59,592 bases of DNA from CAZJGG01 sp964545475 (GTDB lineage: Bacteria; Bacillota; Clostridia; Lachnospirales; JAISER01), in contig CAZJGG010000010.1 in NCBI GenBank assembly GCA_964545475.1, forward strand, positions 1 to 59,592, written 5' to 3'. Both the position numbers and the translations under genes were made by a program. The first letter of the stretch is position 1. Each line of letters starts with the position of its first letter. The notes under the pieces were generated by a model that was given only the letters and a program-made list of their open reading frames with translations, did not search any database and was not told where the DNA came from. Positions 59,577-59,592 of this stretch are shown here, piece by piece.

Positions 59577-59592
59577 TCAATGTAGAAAATAA

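Overview
The window looks like a chromosomal segment of a low-GC, endospore-forming member of the Clostridia (Firmicutes). The evidence is the Firmicutes-type gene order miaB-ylbF-mutS-mutL-miaA-hfq-ynbB, the sporulation genes spoIVB and spoIIP, two GerMN-domain proteins, AT-rich intergenic DNA, strong AGGAGG-type ribosome sites and frequent GTG/TTG starts. The genus cannot be fixed from the sequence alone. Two runs of 100 N (10251-10350 and 47711-47810) are assembly gaps. Both break inside or next to one palindromic repeat family.

Layout. 1-7131 (+): comEA, an OmpR-type response regulator, its histidine kinase, a double-GerMN protein, comEC and holA. 7140-9995: a DUF1638 gene diverging from a PocR/AraC regulator, followed by a corrinoid protein, forming a small methyl-transfer module without its methyltransferase. 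10391-18626: plsC, spoIVB, a MEMO1-AMMECR1 fusion, a PfkB kinase, a metallo-hydrolase, spoIIP and bioY. 18619-32940 (-): ynbB, hfq, miaA, mutL, mutS, ylbF, miaB, then transporters (TSUP, MATE, AEC) and surface or membrane proteins. 33187-36688 (-): a HExxH membrane protein with a transglutaminase-like protein, then a zinc/cadmium-type P-ATPase with its ArsR/CzrA repressor. 36983-39769 (-): an unknown propeller/coiled-coil protein behind catalase. 39911-45529 (+): deoC and a BMP-type nucleoside ABC importer. 45608-47599: DEAD-box helicase and acpS. 48280-53401 (-): rsmA, a GerMN lipoprotein and a SWIM-SNF2 helicase. 53714-57568 (+): a HAD phosphatase with an MFS transporter, then glyA with a prepilin peptidase. 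57644-59445 (-): XdhC and an XRE-methyltransferase fusion.

The most distinctive feature is the density of small non-coding palindromic elements. Family A is a ~66-bp three-hairpin repeat with a compensatory base change between copies. Family B is a 108-bp element in two copies, each flanked by its own 5-bp target duplication; one copy supplies the stop codons of both flanking convergent genes. Family C is a 167-bp element in two copies flanked by ATAA, one of them ending next to the -35 of the metal-resistance promoter. Element D is a 328-bp nested palindrome carrying a family C-like core. Family E is a tandem ~165-bp array of double hairpins at an assembly gap. No transposase gene is visible, so these look like non-autonomous (MITE-like) elements mobilised from elsewhere.

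Functional modules that may repay study are the comEA-[two-component-GerMN]-comEC arrangement, which parallels actinobacterial MtrA-MtrB-LpqB; the corrinoid/PocR/DUF1638 locus; the katA-propeller operon; and the HTH-methyltransferase fusion with a divergent, palindrome-overlapped promoter at the right edge. I saw no rRNA, tRNA, CRISPR array, prophage or transposase gene.
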